From Acidimicrobiia bacterium (GTDB lineage: Bacteria; Acidobacteriota; Terriglobia; Bryobacterales; Bryobacteraceae), in NCBI GenBank assembly GCA_016871315.1, contig VFZE01000035.1:1-58792 (forward strand): 58,792 bases of DNA. Direction: 5' to 3'. Shown here piece after piece: positions 35,466-44,469 of this stretch. Every line of letters starts with the position of its first letter. The first letter of the stretch is position 1. The notes under the pieces were generated by a model. That model was given only the letters and a program-made list of their open reading frames with translations, had not been told where the DNA came from and searched no databases. Both the position numbers and the translations under genes were made by a program.

Positions 35466-36899
35466 CTATGGCGTCCGGAACCAGACCGGCCGTTTCACTT
35501 CCGGCTTCGCCTTGCCGTCCAGATAGGGCCTTGCCAGCTGCTCGGTGACATCGACGATCTTCGCCAACTCCTCGTAGCGGATCTTGTCCGCCGTGTCCGA
35601 CGGCTGATGATAATCCGGATGCACACCAGTAAAGAAGAAGAACGAAGCCACGCCTTGCCGCGCGAAGTGATAGGTGTCGGTGAGATAAACCAGCCGCCAG
35701 CTGGGCTGCTGATCCGGAATCACCTCCAGCCCCTTCGCCTTTCCTGCCGCCACCCCCTCCTCATACAGCGCCTCATTGCCGAACGGAACACCCTGCACTT
35801 TGCCTTCCGAGCGCCCGATCATGTCGAGGTTGAACTGCACTGCCATCCGGTCCGCGGGGACCAGTGGGTTGGCAGCGTACCAGGCCGAGCCGAAGATGCC
35901 GCGATCCTCGCCGCTGGTAAAGAACACGAGCGTGCTGCGCTTGCCTGGGCTTCGCGCGATGCGCCGCGCCAGCTCCATCACGCCCGCCGTGCCGCTGGCA
36001 TTATCGTCGGCGCCGTTCCAGATCCCGTCCTGCCCCGGCGGCAGCGCATGCGAGCCGATGTGGTCGTAGTGCGCCGTCAGCAGCACATGCTCTTCCTTCA
36101 ACTGCGCATCAGTTCCTTCGATGTGCGCAAGAACATTAGAGGCCTCGGCCTCGGTGATCGGGACATCAATCGCAATCTCGATCCCGCCGGCCGCGTACGC
36201 CTCCGGTTTCAGCACCAGCATCGGATTCAATGCCGAGGCATGCGCCAGGTTCGGCCTGACAAATCCGACTCCGGCGTTCTTCATCTGAGAGAAGAAACCG
36301 GCCTCGGCTTCCTCGCCGCCGTCCAACTCCGCGCTCAAATAGACCAGCAGCTTTGCTCCGCGAACCGTCGCCGCGATGAGCTTGCCCATCGCGCGGTCCG
36401 CGCCGAACACCGCGCTGTTGTCGAGCTCCCAGGGCGCTCCTTTCTTCGCCACCACTGCCTTGCCTTTCACGTCCAGGCTGGCGTAATCATCTACTTTCTT
36501 CTCTTCATCCACGATTCCGTTGCCTGCATCCACGATTGCCAGCTTCAGCGGACCGTTAGCCGGATCGTAGCCGAAGTTGATGAAGACGTATTGCCGCGGA
36601 TCCACCGTCTTGCCGTTAATGCGCACGGTCACCTTGGCCTGCGAAGGCGTGTAACTGCCGACGCGATACTTCTGCAGATAGCTCCCGTTCACCGCCGGCG
36701 CCGCGCCGGCCTTCTTCAACTCCGCCTCCAGATAGTGCGCCGCAATGTCCAGCCCGCGGCTGGGCGTTCCGCGGCCCTCCAGCGCATCCGATGCCAGGAA
36801 GCCGATGTCGGCGCGCAGACGCGCCACCGGGTCACCGTGATCGGCCTGCTTCGCACAGCCGCACAGCAAAATCGCTGCCACCGCCACCAGCGTTTTCAT
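35466..36899 (-). CDS. M28-family metallopeptidase lipoprotein
   Basis: 477 residues starting KTLVAVAAILLCGCAKQ, a lipobox signal. A PA-like insert lies in the middle and the M28 zinc site is complete by eye: TAHYDHIG, NGADDNASGTAGVMELA, FFTSGEDRGIFGS (with the catalytic Glu region), FNLDMIGRS, and HPDYHQPSDTADKI. It is an exported aminopeptidase-type enzyme, probably supplying amino acids from peptides. The ATG at 36899 has TTAGGAGGA upstream. The next gene upstream ends 14 bases away and may be co-transcribed. Confidence 0.85.
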   Translation of the reverse strand: MKTLVAVAAILLCGCAKQADHGDPVARLRADIGFLASDALEGRGTPSRGLDIAAHYLEAELKKAGAAPAVNGSYLQKYRVGSYTPSQAKVTVRINGKTVDPRQYVFINFGYDPANGPLKLAIVDAGNGIVDEEKKVDDYASLDVKGKAVVAKKGAPWELDNSAVFGADRAMGKLIAATVRGAKLLVYLSAELDGGEEAEAGFFSQMKNAGVGFVRPNLAHASALNPMLVLKPEAYAAGGIEIAIDVPITEAEASNVLAHIEGTDAQLKEEHVLLTAHYDHIGSHALPPGQDGIWNGADDNASGTAGVMELARRIARSPGKRSTLVFFTSGEDRGIFGSAWYAANPLVPADRMAVQFNLDMIGRSEGKVQGVPFGNEALYEEGVAAGKAKGLEVIPDQQPSWRLVYLTDTYHFARQGVASFFFFTGVHPDYHQPSDTADKIRYEELAKIVDVTEQLARPYLDGKAKPEVKRPVWFRTP

Positions 36900-36913
36900 G
36901 TTTGAGAGTCCTC

Positions 36914-37789
36914 CTAACGAAGCGCCTTTACCGGGACGGTAAAGGCAACTGTGTTGACCACGCTGTTCCGCTGGAACTGCACCCATACACGATATACCGC
37001 TTCCCGCGGGAACAGCACGTTGAACTGTATCTGCGGCAGGGTGGTGTAGAGCGGATGATCGTGAATCACGTCGATCAGATCGTCGCTTGCCACCAGCATG
37101 TGGCCCCAGGCGCCAAGATACTGCTCGATACCCTCCGCCGTGGAGAGCCGGAAAAAGAGGAGAGTCTCCTTGCCCGCGATCGGCTGCGGCGGCTCCATCA
37201 CCAGCTCCACCTTCAGGTTCTCGCCCTGCTGCGGCCCGAGGTCCGCCTGTAGCTTCGGCACGCCCGCCAGCCGCTCCCGCGTTGTCCCGCGTGTCAGCAG
37301 GCTCTTCACCAGAAACTGCGGTGTGCCGTCCTTCGGGTAGAAGTCGCTCACGATGCGATAGGCGCCAGGTCTGGGGAGGGTCGTTCGAAAGCGGTAGATG
37401 CCGTCCGGACCGGCGGCAGGATGCTCGTGAGCAAAGAAGTCCAGATCCTGGCTGACCAGGAACAAGTGATAAATCTTCTCGTGAACGATCTCAAAATCCT
37501 TCACCAGCTCGCCGGTCCGGGGATGGCGCACCTCAAAAGTGAACTCGACCGGCTTGCCCGCTTCTACCACTCGCGGCTGCGTCTTGATCTCCAGCGGATA
37601 CTCGACGTGATCGGGCAGGTTCGCCACCAGCTTCATGCCGCAGCGCGGACATTTGCCCGGCCCCTTCGCCTTCACATCCTTGTCCATCGGACAGGTGAAG
37701 TCGATGGGGATCTCTTCCTCGGCGCGGGGCGGTGGCTCCTGAGCCAGCCCCACCGCCAAAGCGAACCAGATCGCCAGCCAAAGCCTCAT
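36914..37789 (-). CDS. Exported protein with heavy-metal-binding domain
   Basis: 291 residues. A signal peptide (MRLWLAIWFALAVGLAQ) is followed by the small heavy-metal-binding motif IDFTCPMDKDVKAKGPGKCPRCGMKLV (given here only in outline: CPM...GKCPRCGMKL). This motif is widespread in copper-handling proteins. The remaining 220 residues are beta-rich with FLVSQDLDFFAHEHPA and YRIVSDFYPKDG blocks, like domains found beside CusB/copper proteins. It probably binds a metal in the periplasm. No efflux pump is adjacent. Earlier in-frame codons upstream of 37789 would place basic residues before the signal. Confidence 0.75.
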   Translation of the reverse strand: MRLWLAIWFALAVGLAQEPPPRAEEEIPIDFTCPMDKDVKAKGPGKCPRCGMKLVANLPDHVEYPLEIKTQPRVVEAGKPVEFTFEVRHPRTGELVKDFEIVHEKIYHLFLVSQDLDFFAHEHPAAGPDGIYRFRTTLPRPGAYRIVSDFYPKDGTPQFLVKSLLTRGTTRERLAGVPKLQADLGPQQGENLKVELVMEPPQPIAGKETLLFFRLSTAEGIEQYLGAWGHMLVASDDLIDVIHDHPLYTTLPQIQFNVLFPREAVYRVWVQFQRNSVVNTVAFTVPVKALR

Positions 37790-37796
37790 GCACCTA

Positions 37797-38573
37797 TCAT
37801 GGCTCAAACGGCCAGACACGGGTGGTCGAGAAACCGCCATCGACGGCGATGCACTGGCCGTTGATGTATCCGGCGCCGGCGGTGGACAGAAACACGGCCA
37901 GCGGAGCTACGTCCTCCGGCGTTCCAGGACGCGGGTCGCCCTGCACGCCTTTCAGCCAGTCCTTCATGTACTGCGGCTCCCACATCTTGCGGTTGAGGTC
38001 GGTGATGATGAAACCGGGCGCGATGCAGTTCACTTGAATGTTGTGCCGGCCCCATTCGGCGGCAAGCACGCGCGTCAGACCCCACAGCGCGCTTTTGGTC
38101 ATTGCGTAGACCGCCAAGTAGGGCAGCCCGAGGATCGACATCAGGCTGCCGATGTTGACGATCTTGCCGCCCTGGCCGCGGTCGACCATGCGCTTGCCCA
38201 CGCCGCGGGTCAACTGCACGATGCCATGCAGGTTGGTCTGCATGATGCGCTCATACTCTTCCTGCGTAAAGTCCGGGAAGCGCTTCCGGACATTGGTGCC
38301 GGCGACGTTGTGAAGAATGTCGATGTCGGGGAGCTTGCCGAGCGCTTTGTCGATGGAAGCCGGATCGGCGACATCCAGTTCCATGGCCTCCGCTGAGCCG
38401 CCGGCCTTCTTGATCGCGTCCACCTCCGATTTCAGTTTGTCCACCGACCGTGACGCCAGTATCGTGTGTGCTCCCGCCGCGGCCGTTTGATGCGCGATGG
38501 CGAGACCGATGCCGCGGCTGGCTCCAGCCACGAGCGCCGTCTTTCCAGAAAGAGAAAAGATTTCATTAGCCAT
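37797..38573 (-). CDS. Short-chain dehydrogenase/reductase
   Basis: 258 residues of the classical SDR family: ALVAGASRGIGLAIA (nucleotide loop), ILHNVAGTN, NIGSLMSILGLPYLAVYAMTKSALWGL (Ser...Tyr-x3-Lys catalytic pattern), QVNCIAPGFIITD, and GQCIAVDGGFS at the end. Substrate unknown; the sequence is of the gluconate/3-ketoacyl reductase-like type. The gene is divergent from the SIS gene with 39 bases between starts. Confidence 0.85.
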   Translation of the reverse strand: MANEIFSLSGKTALVAGASRGIGLAIAHQTAAAGAHTILASRSVDKLKSEVDAIKKAGGSAEAMELDVADPASIDKALGKLPDIDILHNVAGTNVRKRFPDFTQEEYERIMQTNLHGIVQLTRGVGKRMVDRGQGGKIVNIGSLMSILGLPYLAVYAMTKSALWGLTRVLAAEWGRHNIQVNCIAPGFIITDLNRKMWEPQYMKDWLKGVQGDPRPGTPEDVAPLAVFLSTAGAGYINGQCIAVDGGFSTTRVWPFEP

Positions 38574-38597
38574 AAGAGGACCAGTGTACAAGAAGCT

Positions 38598-38606
38598 TGC
38601 TACTCT
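38598..38606 (+). promoter_or_regulatory. Extended -10 (TGC TACTCT), leaderless start at ATG 38613
   Basis: TACTCT at 38601-38606 puts +1 on the A of the start codon. A minus-strand TACACT at 38585-38590 could serve the divergent SDR gene. Confidence 0.45.
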
Positions 38607-38612
38607 CAAAAG

Positions 38613-39671
38613 ATGTCACTCATGCTTGCCGAAATCCGGCAGCAACCGGATGTGCTGGAGCGAACACTGCGCCAGGAACTGCGCGGCGTGGAGCGGCTGC
38701 GCAAGCTGCTGGCCGACCGCAAGCCGCGGTTCATCATCCTGGCCGCGCGCGGCACCTCCGACAACGCCGCGCAATTCGGCCGCTACCTGCTGGAGATTAC
38801 CACCGGCATTCCCGTTTCCCTTGCCGCGCCTTCCATTTTCACTCTGTACGGCGCTTCAGTGAGCTTCGGCGATGCGCTGGTGGTTGCCATCTCCCAGTCC
38901 GGCGAGTCCACCGACACCAATCTCGTGCTGGAGCGGGCGCGCGAACAAGGCGCGCTGACGATCGGCATCACCAACGAGGCTAAGAGCTCGCTGGCGAAAC
39001 TGGCCGAGCATGTGTTCCTGGTTCGCGCGGGCCGCGAGAAGAGCGTCGCGGCCACCAAGACCTACAGCGGGCAGTTGATGATGCTGTACCTATTGGCCTA
39101 CGCCCTGGGGGCGGCCATACGCCCGGACGATCTGCGCCGTATTCCCGATTGGGCGTCGAAGTCACTGGACCTGGAGCGCGACATCGCTGAACTTGCGCCG
39201 CGCTACCGTTTCATGGACTACACGGTGGTGATGGGCCGCGGGCTCAACTATGCCAACGCCTTCGAGTTTGCTCTGAAGCTGATGGAGACCTGCTACGTGG
39301 TGGCCGAGCGTTTCTCCTCGGCCGACTTCCTGCATGGCCCGATCGCGATCGTCGAGCGCAGCTTTCCGGTGTTCCTCTTCGCGCCGGGCGGCGTGACCTG
39401 GCCTTCGATGCTGCCGATGCTCGAAATGCTGAAACAGGCCGGCGCCGAGACGCTGGTGATCACGGACCGCTCCAACCGCGAGGCGCTGGCGAGGAAGCAC
39501 TCGATCGGTGTTCCGGCCCGGTTGAACTACAGCGGCCCGCTGCCGGAAGAGGTATTTACGCCGATCCCGTACATCATTCCGGCGCAGCTGTTCGCGGCGA
39601 TGCTGGCCGCCGAGAAGGGTCTGGATCCGGACCGCCCGCGCGGGCTATCCAAGATCACACTGACGCTTTAG
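38613..39671 (+). CDS. Double-SIS-domain sugar-phosphate enzyme (GlmS C-terminal-like)
   Basis: 352 residues with two SIS domains: LAARGTSDNAAQFGRYLLE, VVAISQSGESTDTNLVLE and VAATKTYSGQLMML in the first; VVMGRGLNYANAFEFALKLMETCYV, FLHGPIAIVE and LVITDR in the second. It lacks the glutaminase domain of GlmS. Stand-alone proteins of this kind include glucosamine-6-phosphate deaminases (NagB-II type), AgaS and FrlB-like deglycases, so it should isomerise or deaminate an amino-sugar or fructosamine phosphate. The conserved LHGP supports this group. Confidence 0.8.
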   Translation: MSLMLAEIRQQPDVLERTLRQELRGVERLRKLLADRKPRFIILAARGTSDNAAQFGRYLLEITTGIPVSLAAPSIFTLYGASVSFGDALVVAISQSGESTDTNLVLERAREQGALTIGITNEAKSSLAKLAEHVFLVRAGREKSVAATKTYSGQLMMLYLLAYALGAAIRPDDLRRIPDWASKSLDLERDIAELAPRYRFMDYTVVMGRGLNYANAFEFALKLMETCYVVAERFSSADFLHGPIAIVERSFPVFLFAPGGVTWPSMLPMLEMLKQAGAETLVITDRSNREALARKHSIGVPARLNYSGPLPEEVFTPIPYIIPAQLFAAMLAAEKGLDPDRPRGLSKITLTL

Positions 39672-40708
39672 AGCGGCGGCCACTTGCGGCCGGGCAGCAA
39701 CGCACGGGGTGCGCCTCCGCGCGCCATCTTCTCGATCGTCTCCACGCGAGACTCCATCTCCGGGTGGGTGGAGAGATACTGAAGCGGCCCAGGTGCGTCG
39801 GCGGTTTCCCTGGCCATGCGGCGGTAGATTTTGACCATCGCGCGGTCATCGAAGCCGGCGCGCTGAATGAGCCGCATCGCTTCCCTGTCGGCGTGCTCTT
39901 CATCGTTGCGGCGGAAATGCATGTCACCGGCGAGCGCGGCGACATCGAAGACGAGGCCCGAAGTGTCGCCGGCGATAAAGCTCATCAGCGCGCGGATGCC
40001 GAGCGTGCGCAGCAGCGCGCGCGTGACGTGGCGCATCCTGACATGCTGCATCTCGTGCGCCATTACCGCGGCCAGCTCGTGTGGGGATCGAGTCATCTTG
40101 ATCAAGCCCCGGAAGATGACCACGTGGCCGCCGGGCGCGGCGAAGGCGTTCACCATCGGGTCGTCTGCTATGTAGAACCTGAACTGGTACCGAGTCCGGC
40201 CCAGCTCGGCGCGCAACAGACGGCCGATCTCTTCGACAGCTTCTTGGGCGCGCGGGTCTTCTATGCGTGAATCGGGCGGCGCGAAGCGGTCGGCCACGGC
40301 CCGGCCGAAGCGTTCCTCGAGTTCCACCGGGACGGAGGCGGCGATCCGCTCGCCGATGGCCGGCAGTACAAACTGATACAAGCTCCAGACGAGTGCGACG
40401 AGAATCGCCAGCAGCGCGACGATCTTGGCTGCGAGGCTGCTTTCCCCGGACTCGCGCCCGAGGCGCGCGGCTTCGAGGAATCCAGCTTCATTGATGATGA
40501 GTTCCTGCGGCGGCCGGCCTTTTCGGCACAGGCGCACCGGTTGGCCGCGGTCGGTGACCTCGATCTCTTCGGACGGCCACCAGACGGTGGAGGCGTCTGG
40601 CTTTGTGATCAGCAGTCCGGCCGCGGCGATGGTCACTTCCACCTGCTGGCGCTGAGCGGAGACTCCGTCGAAGAAGCCGGCCGGATACTGAAGTCGCGTC
40701 ACGCTCAA
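39668..40708 (-). CDS. M48-family membrane metallopeptidase
   Basis: 346 residues. The N-terminal 100 are beta-rich (WWPSEEIEVTDRGQPVRL), then one membrane segment (KIVALLAILVALVWSLYQFVLPAI), then the peptidase. Zinc motif HEMQH (HExxH) is in AVMAHEMQHVRMRH, and the third-ligand helix is in NDEEHADREAM. APGGHVVIFRGLI and YLSTHPEMESRVETIEKMA are typical. Probably a membrane quality-control peptidase of the BepA/LoiP type. It overlaps the DUF898 gene by 4 bases (ATGA), a pairing seen in other bacteria. Confidence 0.85.
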   Translation of the reverse strand: MSVTRLQYPAGFFDGVSAQRQQVEVTIAAAGLLITKPDASTVWWPSEEIEVTDRGQPVRLCRKGRPPQELIINEAGFLEAARLGRESGESSLAAKIVALLAILVALVWSLYQFVLPAIGERIAASVPVELEERFGRAVADRFAPPDSRIEDPRAQEAVEEIGRLLRAELGRTRYQFRFYIADDPMVNAFAAPGGHVVIFRGLIKMTRSPHELAAVMAHEMQHVRMRHVTRALLRTLGIRALMSFIAGDTSGLVFDVAALAGDMHFRRNDEEHADREAMRLIQRAGFDDRAMVKIYRRMARETADAPGPLQYLSTHPEMESRVETIEKMARGGAPRALLPGRKWPPL

Positions 40709-41748
40709 AAGCCCAACCCGATGTCCATGGCGTCGGCGTCAAACATGTCGCTCATCTCTTCCCCGGTGGCGGTGGCATCTGCCGCACGCTGTTGTATGGA
40801 GGCGAAGTCGATGACTCCTTCCAGCGGCAGGCGCGAGCACATGTAGCGTAGCCCGCGAACTTCCGCCCACGGATAACCGATGCCGAGGGTAAAGACAACG
40901 AGCAGCAGGTTGGTGAAGATGAGGAAGAAGTAACTGCTGAACGTGTAGGAAGGCCGGAAGCGCGCGCCGGCGAAACTCGAGTAGCTCCATTGATAGTTGG
41001 CCTGACGCATGGTGAACCAGAGAAGGCTCAACCCGAGAGTGGGAATGAACAACAACAAGGCCAGCAGCCACGGCCCCACGAGCGCCGAGTCCTTGCCGTC
41101 GTAGTCAAAGCGCGCCGTGCCATAAAAGGTGTGGCGGCAGAAGAAGCGCTGGATCTTGCTGGCGAAGACCGGGAAGTAGATGCCGAAAGTGATGATCGTA
41201 AGCAGGCTGCCGGCAACATAGAGCTTGAAGAATGGCATGACACGGCCGCGGAAGGCAAAGCGCAGGCCGCGATAGGAGGTGCGGCTGAAACGGTATCGCC
41301 ATGCACCGACCAGCGCGACCGGCATCAGCATCATGAAGCCGGCATAGAGGATGATTGTACCCATCACCTCGCCAGTGGCTGTTCCCAGCCCGAGCATGAA
41401 CAGCAGGTACTGCCCGATCAGAATGGCAAGCACGACCAATGCCTTCAGCCAGCCGATGAGCAATTCACCGCCGGTGCCGTGCCAGGCGAAGCGTTCGCCG
41501 TCAAGCTCTGTCATCGACAGGATGTAACGGCGGATGCGGGTGCGGCCCCAGAAGTAATAAATGCCCAGAGTCAAAATACTGAGCAGAAAAGTAACCAGGT
41601 AGATCCAGAGCATCGGCGCGCCGGAGCCGACAAACTTCAGCTCGTAGCGGCTGGACGAGGGTGGAGCAGGGACTGGCTCGGGGCTCTGGCAGGAAGGGCA
41701 GATCGCCGCTTCGGCCATCTCAGAACCGCACTGAGTGCAGTAAGGCAT
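40705..41748 (-). CDS. DUF898 (YjgN-like) membrane protein with N-terminal zinc ribbon
   Basis: 347 residues. The start MPYCTQCGSEMAEAAICPSCQ is a zinc ribbon. The rest is a repeated membrane unit: LVTFLLSILTLGIYYFWGRTRIRRYI, YRFSRTSYRGLRFAFRG, ITFGIYFPVFASKIQRFFCRHTFYG, FTLGIGYPWAEVRGLRYM. The repeated GIYYFW/GIYFPV/GIGYPW element marks DUF898. Function unknown. It is translationally coupled to the M48 peptidase downstream, so the peptidase may act on or with it. The Shine-Dalgarno AAGGAGG lies partly in a hairpin. Confidence 0.8.
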   Translation of the reverse strand: MPYCTQCGSEMAEAAICPSCQSPEPVPAPPSSSRYELKFVGSGAPMLWIYLVTFLLSILTLGIYYFWGRTRIRRYILSMTELDGERFAWHGTGGELLIGWLKALVVLAILIGQYLLFMLGLGTATGEVMGTIILYAGFMMLMPVALVGAWRYRFSRTSYRGLRFAFRGRVMPFFKLYVAGSLLTIITFGIYFPVFASKIQRFFCRHTFYGTARFDYDGKDSALVGPWLLALLLFIPTLGLSLLWFTMRQANYQWSYSSFAGARFRPSYTFSSYFFLIFTNLLLVVFTLGIGYPWAEVRGLRYMCSRLPLEGVIDFASIQQRAADATATGEEMSDMFDADAMDIGLGF

Positions 41749-41756
41749 CTTGATTG

Positions 41757-41778
41757 CGCCTCCTTGGGCAACCAAGGA
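41757..41778 (-). promoter_or_regulatory. Hairpin that can hide the DUF898 ribosome-binding site
   Basis: A 7-bp stem with 4-base loop, 41761-41767 pairing with 41772-41778. On the minus-strand mRNA the 3' arm contains most of AAGGAGG (41759-41765), ten bases before the ATG at 41748. Folding would reduce initiation. Confidence 0.4.
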
Positions 41779-41818
41779 AGTGTACCTTCTCCTCAATGGA
41801 AAGGCAATTGTAAGCTAG

Positions 41819-44275
41819 CTAACCCTTGACAACGATGTTGATGAGCTTGTCGGGAACGATGACGACTTTGATTACTTGCTTGCCGTCGACGTGAGCTTTG
41901 ACTTTTTCGTCGGCGCGGGCGAGCTGTTCGAGTTGATCCTTTGGAGTGCCAAACGGGACTGTGATGCGGGAGCGGAGCTTGCCGTTGACTTGAATGGGGA
42001 TCTCGGCGCCTTCTTCGCGGGCGAGTTCGGGATCGGCTTGCGGCCACTGTTGGCGGATGAGCTGGCCTTCGCGGCCGAGTTCGACGGACCAGAGTTCCTG
42101 GCTAAGGAAGGGAGCGAAGGGGTGGAGCATGAGGCAAAGCGTTTCGAGGATTTGGGCTGCGGCTTGGCCGGAGAGATTAGCTTCGTGCTCTTCGAGCGTG
42201 TTTTGCAGTTCGTTGAGCGCGGCGATGGAGGTGTTGAAGTGCCAGCGGCTGTCGAAGTCGGCGCTGACCTTGGTGAGGGTCTGGTGAAGTTTGCGGAGGG
42301 CCTTGCGGTCGGCTTCGGTGGGCTCGCCACCGACGTGGCGGGCTTTTTCGGTGTTGCGGCAGACGAAGCGGTAGACGCGCGAAAGGAAGCGGTGCTGGCC
42401 CTGCACGCCGGATTCGTTCCACTCCATGTCTTTTTCCGGAGGGGCGGCGAAGAGGGTGAACATGCGGCAGGTGTCAGCGCCGTACTTGGCGATCATCTCG
42501 TCGGGGTCAACGACGTTGCCGCGGGATTTGGACATGGCTTTGCCGCCGAGCTGCACCATGCCTTGTGTGAAGAGGTTGGTGACGGGCTCATTGTTGGACA
42601 CGAGGCCGATGTCACGCATGACCTTGGTCCAGAAGCGCGAATAGATCAGGTGCATAATGGCGTGGGTGACGCCGCCGATGTATTGGTTGATGGGAAACCA
42701 AGGCGCGGCCTTGGCGGGGTCTAAGGGAGCGTGTTCGTTCTTGGGGTCGCAGTAGCGGTAGAAGTACCAGGAGCTATCGACGAAGGTGTCCATGGTGTCG
42801 GTCTCGCGGCGGGCGGGGGCGTTGCAAGTGGGACAGGAGACGTTGACGAAGCTCGAAACCTGCTCGAGCGGCGAGCGGCCTTTGCCGCTGAACTCGACTT
42901 CGTAGGGGAGTTCGACGGGGAGCTGATCGTAAGGAACGGGCACGACGCCGCAGGCGGGGCAGTGGATGACGGGGATCGGGGTGCCCCAGTAGCGCTGGCG
43001 CGAGACGCCCCAATCCTTGATGCGGAAGGTGATGGCGGCTATGCCGAAGTTGTGGTTTTCGGCGTACTCGGCCATGGAGCGGCGCGCTTCGACGCTGGGC
43101 AGCCCGGACCATTGGCCGGTGTTCTCGCAAACGCCGTAGTCGACGAAGGCTTCCTTGATGGTGGCGGCATCGGCGAGCGCGCCATCAGCGGGGCGGATGA
43201 CGGGCCGGATCTCGATGCCGTACTGCTTGCAGAATGCAAAGTCGCGCTCATCGTGGGCGGGCACGGCCATAATGGCTCCGGTGCCGTAGCCCATGAGCAC
43301 GAAGTTGCCGACCCAGATGGGGACCTTTTCCTGGTTGTAAGGGTTGACGGCGTAGTGGCCGGTGAAGACGCCTTTCTTTTCGACGTCACCGGGGTCCTTG
43401 CGGCGGTGTTCGGCGATCATGGCGTTAACTTCGACGGCCGCGCCGCCGGAAACGAGGGAGGCGGTAAGGGGATGCTGGGGAGCAAGAATGACGCATGTGG
43501 CGCCGTAGATGGTGTCGATGCGTGTGGTGAAGACACGGATCTTGGAGCCGGTGGCTTCGTGCGTGAAATCGACTTCGGCGCCTTCGGAGCGGCCGATCCA
43601 GTTGCGTTGCATGGTGAGGACGCGCTCGGGCCAGCCGTTTTCGAGGCTCTTGTAGGTTTCCTCGAGCAGCTCGTCGGCGTAGGCAGTGATACGGAAGAAC
43701 CACTGTTCGAGTTCCTTCGGTTCGACCGCGGCGGAGCAGCGCCAGCAACGGCCTTCTTCGACCTGTTCGTTGGCGAGCACAGTGGCGCAGTCCGGACACC
43801 AGTTGACCTGGGCGTTCTTGCGATAGGCGATGCCGCGCTCAAGCATCTTGAGGAAGAACCACTGGTTCCACCTGTAGTAGTCCGGCAGGCAGGTAGTGAC
43901 TTCACGCGCCCAGTCGTAGCTGAAGCCGAGCCGGATAAGCTGCTGCTTCATGAAGGCGACGTTGGAAAGGGTCCAGTCGCGCGGATGCATCTTGTTCTTG
44001 ATGGCGGCGTTTTCCGCGGGCAGGCCGAAGGCGTCCCAACCAATGGGGTGGAGCACGTCGTGACCCTTCATCCACAGGTAGCGTGCGAGGGCGTCGCCGA
44101 TGGAGTAGTTGCGGACGTGGCCCATGTGGAGTTTGCCGCTGGGATAGGGGAACATCTCGAGGACGTAGTAGGGCGGGCGGCTGCCGTCGCCGCGGGCCTT
44201 GTATAGATCCGGGTCCCGCCAGAGGTCACACCACTTGGTTTCCATCGAGACAGGGTCGTAAGTTTTGTCGGACAT
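41819..44275 (-). CDS. leuS: Leucyl-tRNA synthetase
   Basis: 818 residues, normal length. It has the HIGH-type motif PYPSGKLHMGHVRNY and the KMSKS loop KAMSKSRGNVVDP. The CP1 editing insert includes TRIDTIYGATCVILAPQHPL and NPYNQEKVPIWVGNFVLMGYGTGAIMAVPAHDERD, and there is a zinc-like CPTCNAPARRETDTMDTFVDS segment. The C-terminal anticodon-binding and C-terminal tail domains are present. It charges tRNA-Leu and proof-reads norvaline and isoleucine. A TATATT at 44290-44295 (minus strand) lies 15 bases upstream of the start. Confidence 0.95.
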   Translation of the reverse strand: MSDKTYDPVSMETKWCDLWRDPDLYKARGDGSRPPYYVLEMFPYPSGKLHMGHVRNYSIGDALARYLWMKGHDVLHPIGWDAFGLPAENAAIKNKMHPRDWTLSNVAFMKQQLIRLGFSYDWAREVTTCLPDYYRWNQWFFLKMLERGIAYRKNAQVNWCPDCATVLANEQVEEGRCWRCSAAVEPKELEQWFFRITAYADELLEETYKSLENGWPERVLTMQRNWIGRSEGAEVDFTHEATGSKIRVFTTRIDTIYGATCVILAPQHPLTASLVSGGAAVEVNAMIAEHRRKDPGDVEKKGVFTGHYAVNPYNQEKVPIWVGNFVLMGYGTGAIMAVPAHDERDFAFCKQYGIEIRPVIRPADGALADAATIKEAFVDYGVCENTGQWSGLPSVEARRSMAEYAENHNFGIAAITFRIKDWGVSRQRYWGTPIPVIHCPACGVVPVPYDQLPVELPYEVEFSGKGRSPLEQVSSFVNVSCPTCNAPARRETDTMDTFVDSSWYFYRYCDPKNEHAPLDPAKAAPWFPINQYIGGVTHAIMHLIYSRFWTKVMRDIGLVSNNEPVTNLFTQGMVQLGGKAMSKSRGNVVDPDEMIAKYGADTCRMFTLFAAPPEKDMEWNESGVQGQHRFLSRVYRFVCRNTEKARHVGGEPTEADRKALRKLHQTLTKVSADFDSRWHFNTSIAALNELQNTLEEHEANLSGQAAAQILETLCLMLHPFAPFLSQELWSVELGREGQLIRQQWPQADPELAREEGAEIPIQVNGKLRSRITVPFGTPKDQLEQLARADEKVKAHVDGKQVIKVVIVPDKLINIVVKG

Positions 44276-44469
44276 GCGGGGGTCTTTTCAATATAGCTTG
44301 CATTGACGAAAACATGAGCGCAACAGGAGAAAGCAACGGACGACGACGCCGTTCTTGTAGGAATTTGCGTGAAGGCTAGGCTTTCGACATTGCGCCGATG
44401 AAATCGTCGGGACGAAAAATAAGGAGAGTGTATCGGTCCCGATGGCCGCGTTGCTATGACGTGAGCCGG

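Noticed and set aside
38574-38612. Replication origin in the SDR/SIS spacer
   Set aside because: It lies near the skew switch, but it is only 39 bases, holds no DnaA-box-like sequence, and is fully explained by divergent promoters.
42731-44206. 491-codon + strand open frame opposite leuS
   Set aside because: It is a shadow of strong codon bias in leuS: Val/Gly/Asp-rich without motifs, and leuS is certain.
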